Shown here piece by piece: positions 8,174-16,390 of a stretch of DNA of 64,000 nt. Positions within the stretch are counted from its first letter, which is position 1. Each line of letters begins with the position of its first letter. The DNA is from Marivivens niveibacter. GTDB taxonomy: Bacteria; Pseudomonadota; Alphaproteobacteria; Rhodobacterales; Rhodobacteraceae. The notes beneath the pieces are model-generated. The model searched no databases, had not been told where the DNA came from, and saw only the letters and a program-made list of their open reading frames with translations. Location of the stretch: positions 372,001-436,000 of the forward strand of contig NZ_MSPP01000002.1 in the NCBI RefSeq assembly GCF_002150005.2, in the 5' to 3' direction. The position numbers and the translations under genes are program-made.

Positions 8174-8445
8174 TAGCCGATCACCTTTTTCCATTCTTCG
8201 ATGCGGACTTTTTCGAACAGGTCTGCCTTGGCGTATGGATCGTTTTCAGCCCAAGCAATCGCGGCAGCGCGGTCGGCAACGTCCAGAATGATCATCGATC
8301 CGTGCATTTCGCCCGCCTCGTTAATGAACGGGCCCGCCATTTCGACAACGCCGGTGTCTTTGATGTAGGCCAGATGCGCCTCGCGGGTGTCTAGTCGGAT
8401 TTGCAGAGCGCCGTCTTTGTCTTTGGTGATGATGGCAAAACGCAT
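8173..8445 (-). CDS. YciI family protein
   Basis: This 90-aa protein is a single YciI-like ferredoxin-fold domain (MRFAIITKDK..., then HLAYIKDTGVVEMAGPF and a C-terminal DPYAKADLFEKVRIEEWKK). The family has a putative active-site His/Asp pair and lacks an agreed function. It starts 1 bp after the gpsA stop and ends in a 1-bp overlap with the EVE gene, so it is translationally coupled on both sides. Confidence 0.9.
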   Translation of the reverse strand: MRFAIITKDKDGALQIRLDTREAHLAYIKDTGVVEMAGPFINEAGEMHGSMIILDVADRAAAIAWAENDPYAKADLFEKVRIEEWKKVIG

Positions 8446-8446
8446 G

Positions 8447-9406
8447 TTATTCCTCTTTCAATGGGCGGCGCAGCAATACGGCGATGGCTTCGGCGACGCT
8501 GCAATCGGTTGTTAATATGTCTTGAAGCATGGACACAATCGGCATGTCGATGCCTTTTTCAGCGGCCAGTTTCGCAACTGCGTGGGTCGTGGCGACGCCT
8601 TCGACGGTGGTGTTTTCGGTGAATTTATCCGTCCGCCCAATCGACAGGCCATAGCGATAGTTTCGCGACAATTCCGACGTGCAGGTCAGAACCAGATCGC
8701 CAAATCCCGACAAGCCCATTAGCGTTTCGGGTTTCGCGCCCAATGACGCGGCCAGACGCATGGTTTCGGCCATGCCGCGGGTCATTAATGCCGCGCGGGC
8801 GCTATCGCCGATGCCTTCGCCGATGCAGGCGCCGCAGGCAATCGCGTAGACATTTTTCAGCGACCCGCCCAGTTCCGCGCCAATCACATCCGTGGTGCGA
8901 TAGAACCGCAGATTACCAACAGAAAGCGCGTTCTGCATCAGCTCGCCCGCCTCCATATCGGCACAAGCCAAAGTCAGCGCGGTTGGTAACCCTTTGGCGA
9001 TGTCAGCGGCAAAGCTGGGCCCAGTTAGCAGGCCAACGGTCGCAGATGGAACGCTGTCTTGGATAGTCGAGGCCGTCCCGCGCATAGTTTCCGTATCGAT
9101 GCCTTTGGCGCAGGAAACGACCATTTTGCCCGCCAGTTTTTCGCGATGTTCGGCGACAAATCTGCGGAATTGCTGCGCAGGGATTGCCAACAGAATGATG
9201 TTGGCCGCGAAAACATCGTCCAGATCATGGGTCGCGGTCAAATTGTCGGGCAGGGTGACGTCAGGTAGGCGTGGGTTCGCACGACCTTTGTTGATCTGGT
9301 TCACCGTATCCGCGTTGCGTGCCCAGATCGTAATCGGCTGGCTAGAGCAAAAAGAGACCGCTAGTGCGGTTCCGAACGCGCCGGCACCTGCGATTGCGAT
9401 CTTCAT
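8447..9406 (-). CDS. gpsA: Glycerol-3-phosphate dehydrogenase [NAD(P)+]
   Basis: GpsA reduces dihydroxyacetone phosphate to sn-glycerol-3-phosphate for phospholipid synthesis. The N-terminal Rossmann motif [10 protein letters not shown] starts at residue 7 and the catalytic core [15 protein letters not shown] (with the active-site Lys) lies near residue 180. The protein is 319 aa from ATG 9406, which overlaps the tsaD stop as ATGA; an extended frame to 9466 would run inside tsaD and put 20 residues before the Rossmann fold, so I rejected it. Confidence 0.96.
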   Translation of the reverse strand: MKIAIAGAGAFGTALAVSFCSSQPITIWARNADTVNQINKGRANPRLPDVTLPDNLTATHDLDDVFAANIILLAIPAQQFRRFVAEHREKLAGKMVVSCAKGIDTETMRGTASTIQDSVPSATVGLLTGPSFAADIAKGLPTALTLACADMEAGELMQNALSVGNLRFYRTTDVIGAELGGSLKNVYAIACGACIGEGIGDSARAALMTRGMAETMRLAASLGAKPETLMGLSGFGDLVLTCTSELSRNYRYGLSIGRTDKFTENTTVEGVATTHAVAKLAAEKGIDMPIVSMLQDILTTDCSVAEAIAVLLRRPLKEE

Positions 9407-10494
9407 GCTTTGGCCCCCTTTTTCCCTGACCCTAGCATTGCTGCCGCGCGGTCGTCCAATGGCCAACGTGGGCGGGCCTTGAACGTCATGTCGTCAACGT
9501 CGCCATTCATCAGACGTTCTGCACCAGCATAGGCAATCATCGCCGCGTTATCTGTACACAGGGCCATAGGCGGCGCAGTGAATTCAGTCTCTAATTTGGC
9601 GCAAAGGTCCATTAATGCCGCGCGGATTGGCCCGTTTGCTGCCACGCCGCCTGCGATCGCAAACACGGAATTTACGGGGTTTAGTTCGCGGTATTCCAGC
9701 AATGCGCGGCGCGTTTTTTCGACCAGAATATCGGTGACCGACGCCTGAAACGCCGCGGCCAAATCCGCGCGATCTTGTACTGTTAATCCGCCTTTTTCAT
9801 CAACCACAGCATCGCGAGCCCGCAACAAAGCGGTCTTTAGACCCGAAAACGACATATCGCAGCCGGGGCGGTCCAGCAGTGGGCGGGGCAGTTTGAACCG
9901 TTTCGGATCGCCATTCGCGGCTGATTTTTCCACATGCGGGCCACCAGGTTGCGGTAGACCCAAAAGACGCGCGGTTTTATCAAATGCTTCGCCCGGCGCA
10001 TCGTCGATGGTGCCGCCAATGCGGCGGAAACGATCTGGGCCTTCGGCAATCAGGAATTGGCAGTGGCCGCCCGACACCAGCAACATCAGATAGGGAAAGG
10101 TCACATTGTCCGTTAGGCGCGGGGTCAGTGCGTGACCAGCCAAATGGTTCACGCCCACGATGGGCAGACCCGTGGCCGCCGCGATCCCCTTGGCGCACAT
10201 GACGCCCGATAAAACGCCCCCGATCAAACCTGGGCCAGAGGTCACGGCAATACCGTCCAAATCGGTCAACGCCAGCCCTGTTTCGGCCAGCGCGGCCTCT
10301 ACACATAAATCGACGCGTTCGGCGTGGGCACGGGCGGCGATTTCAGGCACGACGCCACCGAAATCGGCGTGCAGGTCGTTTTGGCCTTTTACAACTGATG
10401 AAAGAACAGTCGCTTCGCTGCCAACGCGCACAATAGCGGCGGCTGTATCGTCGCAACTGCTCTCAATTCCTAGGATGGTGATCGTTTTGGTCAT
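9403..10494 (-). CDS. tsaD: tRNA N6-threonylcarbamoyladenosine (t6A37) transferase TsaD
   Basis: TsaD transfers the threonylcarbamoyl group to A37 of ANN-decoding tRNAs. The ASKHA-type fold is evident: [16 protein letters not shown] at the start, the metal-binding HAERV motif ([11 protein letters not shown], near residue 58), [19 protein letters not shown] and [10 protein letters not shown]. The 363-aa length is normal for alphaproteobacteria. It heads the four-gene minus-strand operon (tsaD-gpsA-yciI-EVE) and is divergent from hemD by 69 bp. Confidence 0.97.
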   Translation of the reverse strand: MTKTITILGIESSCDDTAAAIVRVGSEATVLSSVVKGQNDLHADFGGVVPEIAARAHAERVDLCVEAALAETGLALTDLDGIAVTSGPGLIGGVLSGVMCAKGIAAATGLPIVGVNHLAGHALTPRLTDNVTFPYLMLLVSGGHCQFLIAEGPDRFRRIGGTIDDAPGEAFDKTARLLGLPQPGGPHVEKSAANGDPKRFKLPRPLLDRPGCDMSFSGLKTALLRARDAVVDEKGGLTVQDRADLAAAFQASVTDILVEKTRRALLEYRELNPVNSVFAIAGGVAANGPIRAALMDLCAKLETEFTAPPMALCTDNAAMIAYAGAERLMNGDVDDMTFKARPRWPLDDRAAAMLGSGKKGAKA

Positions 10495-10563
10495 CGGGTC
10501 CGCTTGCGCCTGTTTAGATGGCAGGTAACATCTGACGCGTAACTGAACAATGGTAAGGCGGCT

Positions 10564-11244
10564 ATGACCATCCTTCTGCTAACGCGTCCACGGCTGGATT
10601 CCGAAAGATTTCTGGATGCGGTGACCAATGATTATGGCCCCATTAAATCTGTTATTTCGCCTGTCATGGAAATTATTCCGTTAGAGGTCTCGTTGCCGGA
10701 TTGTGACGAGGTCATTCTGACCTCTGCGAATGGCGCACGCCAAGCCGCACGGTTGGGCGTTCCGCATGGGACACGGGCATGGTGTGTGGGCAACCGTACT
10801 GCACAGGTCGCAAAACAAGCCGGATTAGACCCTATTTCAGCTGGAAAAGATGCAGATGCACTGGTTAACTTGATTTCGTCCGAACAAACCAGACGCCTGT
10901 GCCATCTGCGCGGAACGCACGCACGCGGTGATGTCGCACAACGGTTGACGCAACTGGGTAAAAATTGTGCCGAAGCAATTTGTTACGATCAAAGGGCCTG
11001 TCCGCCAGATCCCGACGCACTAGATGCAGTTTCGGGGACCGATCCTGTGGTGCTCCCCTTGTTTTCGCCCCGCAGTGCTGTGTTGATACCAGCAATTGTT
11101 AATGCTCCGGTTCATGCGATTGCGATGAGCCATGCAGTTGCCGCCGAATTGGCAGATTTGGGGGTCGATACGGTGGTTGTCGCGGATCGGCCAGATTTTG
11201 ATTCGATGGTTGCGGCGACCTGTCGCCGATTGTTTGCGCTATAG
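10564..11244 (+). CDS. hemD: Uroporphyrinogen-III synthase
   Basis: HemD cyclises hydroxymethylbilane with D-ring inversion, giving uroporphyrinogen III for haem, sirohaem and cobalamin. The family is poorly conserved; visible hallmarks are [12 protein letters not shown] at the start, [29 protein letters not shown], and the C-terminal [29 protein letters not shown] region. The length (226 aa) is typical. ATG 10564 follows GTAAGGCGG. It precedes the mitofilin-like and HemY-like genes, the usual neighbourhood in Rhodobacterales. hemC, often next to it, is not in this window. Confidence 0.9.
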   Translation: MTILLLTRPRLDSERFLDAVTNDYGPIKSVISPVMEIIPLEVSLPDCDEVILTSANGARQAARLGVPHGTRAWCVGNRTAQVAKQAGLDPISAGKDADALVNLISSEQTRRLCHLRGTHARGDVAQRLTQLGKNCAEAICYDQRACPPDPDALDAVSGTDPVVLPLFSPRSAVLIPAIVNAPVHAIAMSHAVAAELADLGVDTVVVADRPDFDSMVAATCRRLFAL

Positions 11245-11322
11245 CTGGTGTAGTTAGCTTGAGACCATATTATGCAGCCATTAGGTTGCGCCTAAGTAGT
11301 ATTCGTTCGCGAGGATTCGACA

Positions 11323-12570
11323 TTGGAAGACGATAAAAACAAAAAGGTCGAAGACCAGACTGAAGCATCAGTCGAAGACGACGAAAAAATTGAAGACGCA
11401 GAAATTATTTCAGAAACCGCAGGTGATACCGACGCGGACGACACGTCTGAAAATGAACCAGACGCAGTAGATGCAGAGGTCGACGATGCCGCGCCAGAGG
11501 CTGATCAGGACACTGTAGAGGAAGAGCCAGAAGTTACGTCTGCACCTCCCGAACCTGTCGCCGCTCCAGTGATCGTTGAAAAACGACGCGGTGGATTTTT
11601 CCCTGCTATTTTGGGCGGGTTGATTGCGGGCGGTTTGGGCTACGGCGCTGCATATCTGACGCTGCCGCAGCTAAACGCAGAGACCGAAGCCGCGCAAACC
11701 AGCGAGATTCAGGACATCAAAACGGGCATTTCGGATTTACGGTCTATCTTTGCTGAATTTGATCCTGAAACCATGGTTGATGCTGCTGTTGGCGGCCGAT
11801 TGGATGCAATCGAACGCGATATTACTGGCCAGTTTGCGATATTGACCGACAAAGTTAACAACTTTGAAGCGCGGGTTGCCCAGATCGAAGCCCTGCCCGT
11901 TGGCGAAGGTGAAACGGTTTCGACGATTATTGATGCGGTTGCGGCACAAACTTCAGAATTGCGCGCTGAACTTGCGACCCAGCAGGCCCGTATCCAAGAA
12001 ATTGCAGATGCAGCCGCAGGACAATTGCAATCTGTTCGTGATGCAGCCGCAGCCGAAGAGGCCGCAGCCCGCGAAGCAGAGGAAACAGCCGCAAGCCGCG
12101 TTGCGTTGTCACGGGTGCAAACCGCGCTAGAGGCTGGAACGCCGTTTTCTGACGCGCTGGCCGATTTGCAAGATATCGCGGGCTCCGTCCCTCAGGCCAT
12201 TTCGGATGTCGCTGCCAGCGGCGTTGAAACGCTAGCTGCCCTGCAAGATCAATTCGCTCCTGCAGCTCGGGACGCATTGGCAACAGCCCGCCGCGAAGGT
12301 GTTGCTGGCGAAACCGGTGCCGTTGGCGGATTTTTGGGCAATTTGTTCAACGTCCGTTCGGTCGAACCGCGCGAAGGCGATGATGCGGATGCGATTTTGT
12401 CCCGTGTCGGTGCCGCGGTCCGCGATGGCCGTTTGGCGGATGCGATTGCGGAAATCGAAACGCTCCCTCAAGTCGCGCAAGACGCTTTGTCCACTTGGAC
12501 GGAGGCTGCCAAAGCGCGCGTCGATGCGGTTTCGGCTGCAAACGATCTTTCTGTTAACCTTAATCAGTGA
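11323..12570 (+). CDS. Mitofilin/Mic60-like inner-membrane protein (COG4223 type)
   Basis: This is the alphaproteobacterial homologue of mitochondrial Mic60, which shapes the inner membrane. The layout is diagnostic: a very acidic, disordered N terminus (residues 1-80), one membrane segment (about 89-112, GFFPAILGGLIAGGLGYGAAY), a long alanine/glutamate-rich coiled coil (about 120-265) and a C-terminal mitofilin signature (SRVGAAVRDGRLADAIAEIETLP). The start is TTG at 11323 behind GAGGA, with no ATG nearby. It lies upstream of the HemY-like gene, an association conserved across the class, suggesting joint function in haem/envelope biology. Confidence 0.88.
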   Translation: MEDDKNKKVEDQTEASVEDDEKIEDAEIISETAGDTDADDTSENEPDAVDAEVDDAAPEADQDTVEEEPEVTSAPPEPVAAPVIVEKRRGGFFPAILGGLIAGGLGYGAAYLTLPQLNAETEAAQTSEIQDIKTGISDLRSIFAEFDPETMVDAAVGGRLDAIERDITGQFAILTDKVNNFEARVAQIEALPVGEGETVSTIIDAVAAQTSELRAELATQQARIQEIADAAAGQLQSVRDAAAAEEAAAREAEETAASRVALSRVQTALEAGTPFSDALADLQDIAGSVPQAISDVAASGVETLAALQDQFAPAARDALATARREGVAGETGAVGGFLGNLFNVRSVEPREGDDADAILSRVGAAVRDGRLADAIAEIETLPQVAQDALSTWTEAAKARVDAVSAANDLSVNLNQ

Positions 12571-12578
12571 GGCACGCC

Positions 12579-14033
12579 ATGATGCTCTGGTCCCTACTTA
12601 AGATTCTGGCCTTTGTCCTTGGCGTGACCGCGCTGACCTATGGCGCGTTAGAACTTAGCCGTCTGCAAGGCGAAATGTTCATCACATTCGCAGGCGTCGA
12701 ACTGCGTCTCGGCCCGCTAGAGGTCGTGTTTGCACTGCTAGGTCTGATTGTTCTGACCTGGTTGATGTTCAAACTTATTGGTCTGACAATTGCGTTCTTG
12801 AAATTCCTGAACGGCGATGAAACCGCTGTGTCACGTTATTTCGCGCGCAACCGCATTGAACGGGGATACCAAGCCCTGTCCGAAGGCATGATGGCCGCAG
12901 CTTCTGGTGAAGGGCATTTGGCATTGGCCAAAGCAGCCAAAGCAGAACGTCTGTTGGATAAACCTGAACTAACAACCCTTTTGACCGCGCAAGCCGCCGA
13001 GGTCGCGGGCGATCGCCGCAAAGCGGAGCAAGCGTATAAGAAACTGGTTTCAGATGACCGTACCCGTTTCGTTGGCATTCGCGGGCTGATGCACCAAAAA
13101 TTGTCGGATGGTGATACAGATACGGCGATGAAACTGGCTGAAAAAGCATTTGCGCTAAAGCCGAAACATTCCGACACTCAAGATACGCTGCTGAAACTAC
13201 AGGCAGAAAAAGGGGATTGGAAAGGCGCGCGTCAAACGCTTGCTGCGAAGTTGAAGTCTGGCGATTTGCCCAAGGACGTACATCGCCGCCGTGATGCTGT
13301 TTTAGCATTGTCTGAACTGTCCGAACTAACAGACGAAAGCACCGGTATCGAAACGCAAGAAGCCGCGATTGCCGCCAATAAACAGTCGCCTGATCTGATC
13401 CCCGCTGCCGTCATGGCAGCCAAGGCGCACATCAAAGCCGGTAAGCCAAAATTGGCTGCGCGGGTACTGACCAAGGCGTGGGGCGTTGGGCCGCATCCAG
13501 ATTTGGCGGCAGCCTTTGCTGCGATTGCGCCCGATGAAACGTCGGCTGAACGTCTGAAACGGTTCCGTGCGTTGACTAAGCTGAAACCAAATCATCCTGA
13601 AACGCGGATGCTTTTGTCAGAATTGCACATAGCTAACGGCGATTTCCCCGAAGCCAAACGCGCGTTGGGTACGTTAGTTGAAGAAGACCCAACAGCGCGC
13701 GTTCTGACGCTTATGGCGGCAATTGAACGTGGCAGCGGTGCGGACGATCAAGTCGTTCGTGGCTGGTTAGCAAAGGCACTGGTGGCACCGCGAGGCCCGC
13801 AATGGATCTGTGACAAATGTCACCACATTCACGCAGAATGGGCGCCGGTTTGCAGCCATTGCGCGGGTTTTGACACCTTATCTTGGAAAAACCCGCCCAA
13901 AGGCGACGTTACCATGCCTGCTGGTGTTGAAATGTTACCGCTGATTGTTGGTCCTGAACCAGTGACGGAAATGGACGATGTTGAAATCGTCCCAGACGCA
14001 CCAGAAGTTTTGGAAGCTCAAAGCGAAAAATAA
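12579..14033 (+). CDS. HemY-like TPR membrane protein with C-terminal zinc ribbon
   Basis: The protein (484 aa) has two N-terminal membrane helices (about residues 2-24 and 42-66), a HemY N-terminal domain, about 300 residues of TPR-like helices and a zinc ribbon: CDKCHHIHAEWAPVCSHC (two CxxC pairs). HemY_N proteins are annotated as porphyrin-pathway proteins, but the TPR plus zinc-ribbon layout resembles LapB/YciM, which controls lipopolysaccharide synthesis. Which role applies is not decided by sequence. I chose ATG 12579 (GTGAGG ribosome site, 6 nt) instead of GTG 12567, which sits inside the preceding stop region. Confidence 0.85.
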   Translation: MMLWSLLKILAFVLGVTALTYGALELSRLQGEMFITFAGVELRLGPLEVVFALLGLIVLTWLMFKLIGLTIAFLKFLNGDETAVSRYFARNRIERGYQALSEGMMAAASGEGHLALAKAAKAERLLDKPELTTLLTAQAAEVAGDRRKAEQAYKKLVSDDRTRFVGIRGLMHQKLSDGDTDTAMKLAEKAFALKPKHSDTQDTLLKLQAEKGDWKGARQTLAAKLKSGDLPKDVHRRRDAVLALSELSELTDESTGIETQEAAIAANKQSPDLIPAAVMAAKAHIKAGKPKLAARVLTKAWGVGPHPDLAAAFAAIAPDETSAERLKRFRALTKLKPNHPETRMLLSELHIANGDFPEAKRALGTLVEEDPTARVLTLMAAIERGSGADDQVVRGWLAKALVAPRGPQWICDKCHHIHAEWAPVCSHCAGFDTLSWKNPPKGDVTMPAGVEMLPLIVGPEPVTEMDDVEIVPDAPEVLEAQSEK

Positions 14034-14044
14034 CACTTTTCGGG

Positions 14045-14069
14045 GCGGCTTAGCAGTGCTAATAGCCGC
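14045..14069 (+). repeat. Hairpin between the HemY-like gene and tRNA-Thr
   Basis: GCGGCT (14045-14050) pairs with AGCCGC (14064-14069) and the interior contains TTAGCA/TGCTAA, giving a nested stem. No T run follows, so it is not a standard terminator; it may be a processing or pausing signal upstream of the tRNA. Confidence 0.45.
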
Positions 14070-14075
14070 TCCAGT

Positions 14076-14151
14076 GCCGGTGTAGCTCAGCTGGTAGAGC
14101 ACGTCATTCGTAATGATGGGGTCGTAGGTTCGAGTCCTATCACCGGCACCA
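14076..14151 (+). tRNA. tRNA-Thr (anticodon CGT)
   Basis: The cloverleaf folds fully: acceptor GCCGGTG/CACCGGC, D arm GCTC...GAGC, anticodon stem CGTCA/TGATG around TTCGTAA (anticodon CGT at 14109-14111), T arm GTAGG-TTCGAGT-CCTAT, discriminator A and encoded CCA. It reads ACG codons. It lies 12 bp from the 3' end of the convergent Rrf2 gene; no flanking repeat was seen that would mark it as an integration site. Confidence 0.97.
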
Positions 14152-14163
14152 TTTACCAGACAT

Positions 14164-14631
14164 TCAGCCCGCAATTTGACCTTGGCAGGATATTGTTGGG
14201 GGGGCCGCGAATAGTTCGGTTAGGCCGCAGTTGCCACGTACCAGATCATCCAGTGTTAACATGTCCAGTTCGCGAAAAAACGCGTCCAACGCTCGCCCAA
14301 TCGCAGATTTTAAACGGCACGCTGACACCAAAGGGCAGGTGTTCGTTTCTGGCGAAAAGCATTCGGTAAAGGGGACTTCGGATTCGAAGGCCCGAAATAC
14401 GTCGCCAATGTTGATGTCGTTTGCTGTACGGGCCAGTTTGACGCCGCCAGTGCGTCCGCGGCTGGCTTCGATAAACCCATATTGGTTCAGTGCGTGAACA
14501 ACTTGCGCCAGATGGTTGGCCGATGCGTTGCAGGCCTGCGCAATAACAGGCGAAGGGGTGATCTGATCGGGGTTGGTTCCGCAGAACATCAAGACCCGCA
14601 ATGCAAGATTGGTGCGCGTGGTAAGCCGCAT
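14164..14631 (-). CDS. Rrf2-family regulator (NsrR-like, probable Fe-S sensor)
   Basis: The N-terminal winged helix (residues 1-70, RLTTRTNLALRVLMF and SANHLAQVVHALNQYGFIEASRGRTGG) is typical of Rrf2 proteins. Three cysteines at 91, 99 and 105 (ECFSPETNTCPLVSAC) match the cluster-binding site of NsrR/IscR, but with CX7CX5C spacing rather than the CX4-5CX5C of well-studied members. The sequence CRLKSAIGRALDAFF after the third Cys is NsrR-like. The gene diverges from cydDC across 121 bp, so it probably controls bd-oxidase assembly in response to nitric oxide or redox state. The exact ligand is inferred. Confidence 0.88.
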   Translation of the reverse strand: MRLTTRTNLALRVLMFCGTNPDQITPSPVIAQACNASANHLAQVVHALNQYGFIEASRGRTGGVKLARTANDINIGDVFRAFESEVPFTECFSPETNTCPLVSACRLKSAIGRALDAFFRELDMLTLDDLVRGNCGLTELFAAPPTISCQGQIAG

Positions 14632-14690
14632 TTTATTCCCTTTACACTCAGCATTTTTGCCACATTCACCCGAATTGCGCTGTCCTGTAA

Positions 14691-14704
14691 CTGATCCAGA
14701 TCAT
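14691..14704. promoter_or_regulatory. FNR/Dnr-type box upstream of cydD
   Basis: CTGATCCAGATCAT differs from the FNR consensus TTGAT-N4-ATCAA only at the two outermost bases. It lies 48 bp before the cydD start codon, within the Rrf2/cydD divergent region, suitable for FnrL or a related CRP/FNR regulator. Confidence 0.65.
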
Positions 14705-14711
14705 ATGAAAG

Positions 14712-14723
14712 CCGAAATTTCGG
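14712..14723. promoter_or_regulatory. Palindrome between the FNR-like box and cydD
   Basis: CCGAAATTTCGG is a perfect 12-bp palindrome. Its place 8 bp past the FNR-like box and before cydD would suit a repressor such as the divergent Rrf2 protein. The link is inferred from position only. Confidence 0.4.
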
Positions 14724-14752
14724 TATTTTTGATGTGAGATAGAGGAAATCCG

Positions 14753-16390
14753 TTGGCCAATTTACGCGACACCGCATTGGATAGCTTGCTTAGTCCGATT
14801 GATGCTGACATTCGGACGGCATCGCGGTTTGCGATTTTGGCTAATCTGATTTGGCTGCCGCAAACGGCTATAATCGCTTTGGTCTTAGCGCGACTGTTGC
14901 AAGGTGATCGGCCCTACATCGGTTACATGGTCATCTGTTTTGTTGGGCTCGCCATCATTAGAACGGTATTCGCCGCGATGTCAGAGGCGAGGTCAAGCGC
15001 CGCAGGTGATAGCCTTATTGCGCAATGCCGTCGGATCATCGTTGAAAAAGAAGCTCGGTTTTTTAGTGCTGAGATCGGGGCGGGGGCAACGGCAGCGCTG
15101 AGTTTCGAAAAGCTGGATATGATCGTACCCTACGTCGGCCGCTATCGTCAGGCGATGGCGCGGGTTCGTATTGTGCCCATAATTATTATCGTCATCGCGG
15201 CATACTACAGCTGGGTGGCTGCGTTGATTTTCATGATTACGGGGCCGCTCATTCCCGTTTTCATGGCTTTGATTGGTTGGGCTGCGAAAGACGCCAGTGA
15301 AAACCAGATGGCCGAAATGGGCACGATGAATGACATGATCGTTGATCGGCTGCCTGCGATTTTGGATATGCGGCTGCTGAATACATCGGAGCGGTTTGTA
15401 AAAGGATTTACTCAGGCAGCAGACAGATTGCGTACCCGAACGATGGCGGTCCTGAAAATCGCCTTTTTGACATCTACGGTGCTTGAACTCTTTGCCGCGA
15501 TTGGTGTCGCTCTTATGGCGATTTATTTGGGTTTTTCGCTATTGGGCGCTATTGGTTTTGGCCAATCATGGGGTGGTTTGACACCTTTTTCGGTGATCTG
15601 GATTCTGCTGATTGCACCGGAATTTTATCAATCATTGCGCGATCTATCCGCTGCTTGGCATGATAAGGCTGCGGCAAGCGCTGTCGCTGACGATTGGCAA
15701 AAATGGTTTGATCAGGTTCGACCACCGGTCATTGGGGCAGGGCAAAGCGCGTTTTTGGGTGAAACATTTGGTGTGAAAACTATTGGGGCTGTGGCGCAGG
15801 TGGGGCAGCAGCGTATCCAAATTCCTGATTTCGAAGTTAAATCCGGTCAAGGTATCGCAATCACTGGGCCGTCGGGGGCCGGTAAATCAACGGCGCTCAA
15901 TGCATTAGCGGGTTTGGTGCCAATTGTGGACGGTGCCGTACATGTGAATGGGCAGGTTTTGGATGACGACAAAGTAGCAGCGTGGCGTGACGAAATTGGG
16001 TGGATGCCGCAGGCGCCGCATTTTTTTGATGATACGCTACAGTTCAATCTAGATTTTGGAACGGGCGCGGATATCTGGCCGGCGTTGAAATCCGTAGACA
16101 TGGCAGACGTTGTGGATCGATTGCCCAATGGTGCACAAACAAAGCTTGGCGAAACGGGTGGTGGTTTGTCAGGAGGAGAAGCGCGCCGACTGACTCTGTG
16201 TCGGGCTATTCTGGCGAACCCTAAACTGATTATTGCAGATGAACCAACGGCAGATTTAGACCCTAAAACGGCTGAAATAGTTACAAATGCCTTGTTGAAC
16301 CTAAAGTCAAAGGGTGTTGCGCTGATCGTATCAACGCATGATGCGCGATTGGCCGAACGGATGGATCAAGTGATCGAGGTATCGGCATGA
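14753..16390 (+). CDS. cydD: Cysteine/glutathione ABC exporter, CydD subunit
   Basis: CydD and CydC form a heterodimeric exporter of glutathione and cysteine to the periplasm, required to assemble cytochrome bd. The first about 310 residues hold six membrane helices; the ATPase domain has Walker A GPSGAGKST, signature LSGGEARRL and Walker B LIIADEP. The start is TTG at 14753 after AGAGGAAA, because no ATG with a ribosome site is available before the first membrane helix. The 3' end overlaps cydC by 4 bp (ATGA), showing coupling. Preceded by an FNR-like box; divergent from the Rrf2 regulator. Confidence 0.93.
   Translation: MANLRDTALDSLLSPIDADIRTASRFAILANLIWLPQTAIIALVLARLLQGDRPYIGYMVICFVGLAIIRTVFAAMSEARSSAAGDSLIAQCRRIIVEKEARFFSAEIGAGATAALSFEKLDMIVPYVGRYRQAMARVRIVPIIIIVIAAYYSWVAALIFMITGPLIPVFMALIGWAAKDASENQMAEMGTMNDMIVDRLPAILDMRLLNTSERFVKGFTQAADRLRTRTMAVLKIAFLTSTVLELFAAIGVALMAIYLGFSLLGAIGFGQSWGGLTPFSVIWILLIAPEFYQSLRDLSAAWHDKAAASAVADDWQKWFDQVRPPVIGAGQSAFLGETFGVKTIGAVAQVGQQRIQIPDFEVKSGQGIAITGPSGAGKSTALNALAGLVPIVDGAVHVNGQVLDDDKVAAWRDEIGWMPQAPHFFDDTLQFNLDFGTGADIWPALKSVDMADVVDRLPNGAQTKLGETGGGLSGGEARRLTLCRAILANPKLIIADEPTADLDPKTAEIVTNALLNLKSKGVALIVSTHDARLAERMDQVIEVSA

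Noticed and set aside
14076-14151. tRNA-Thr as an integration site of a mobile island
   Set aside because: No repeat of its 3' end, integrase or composition change was found downstream.
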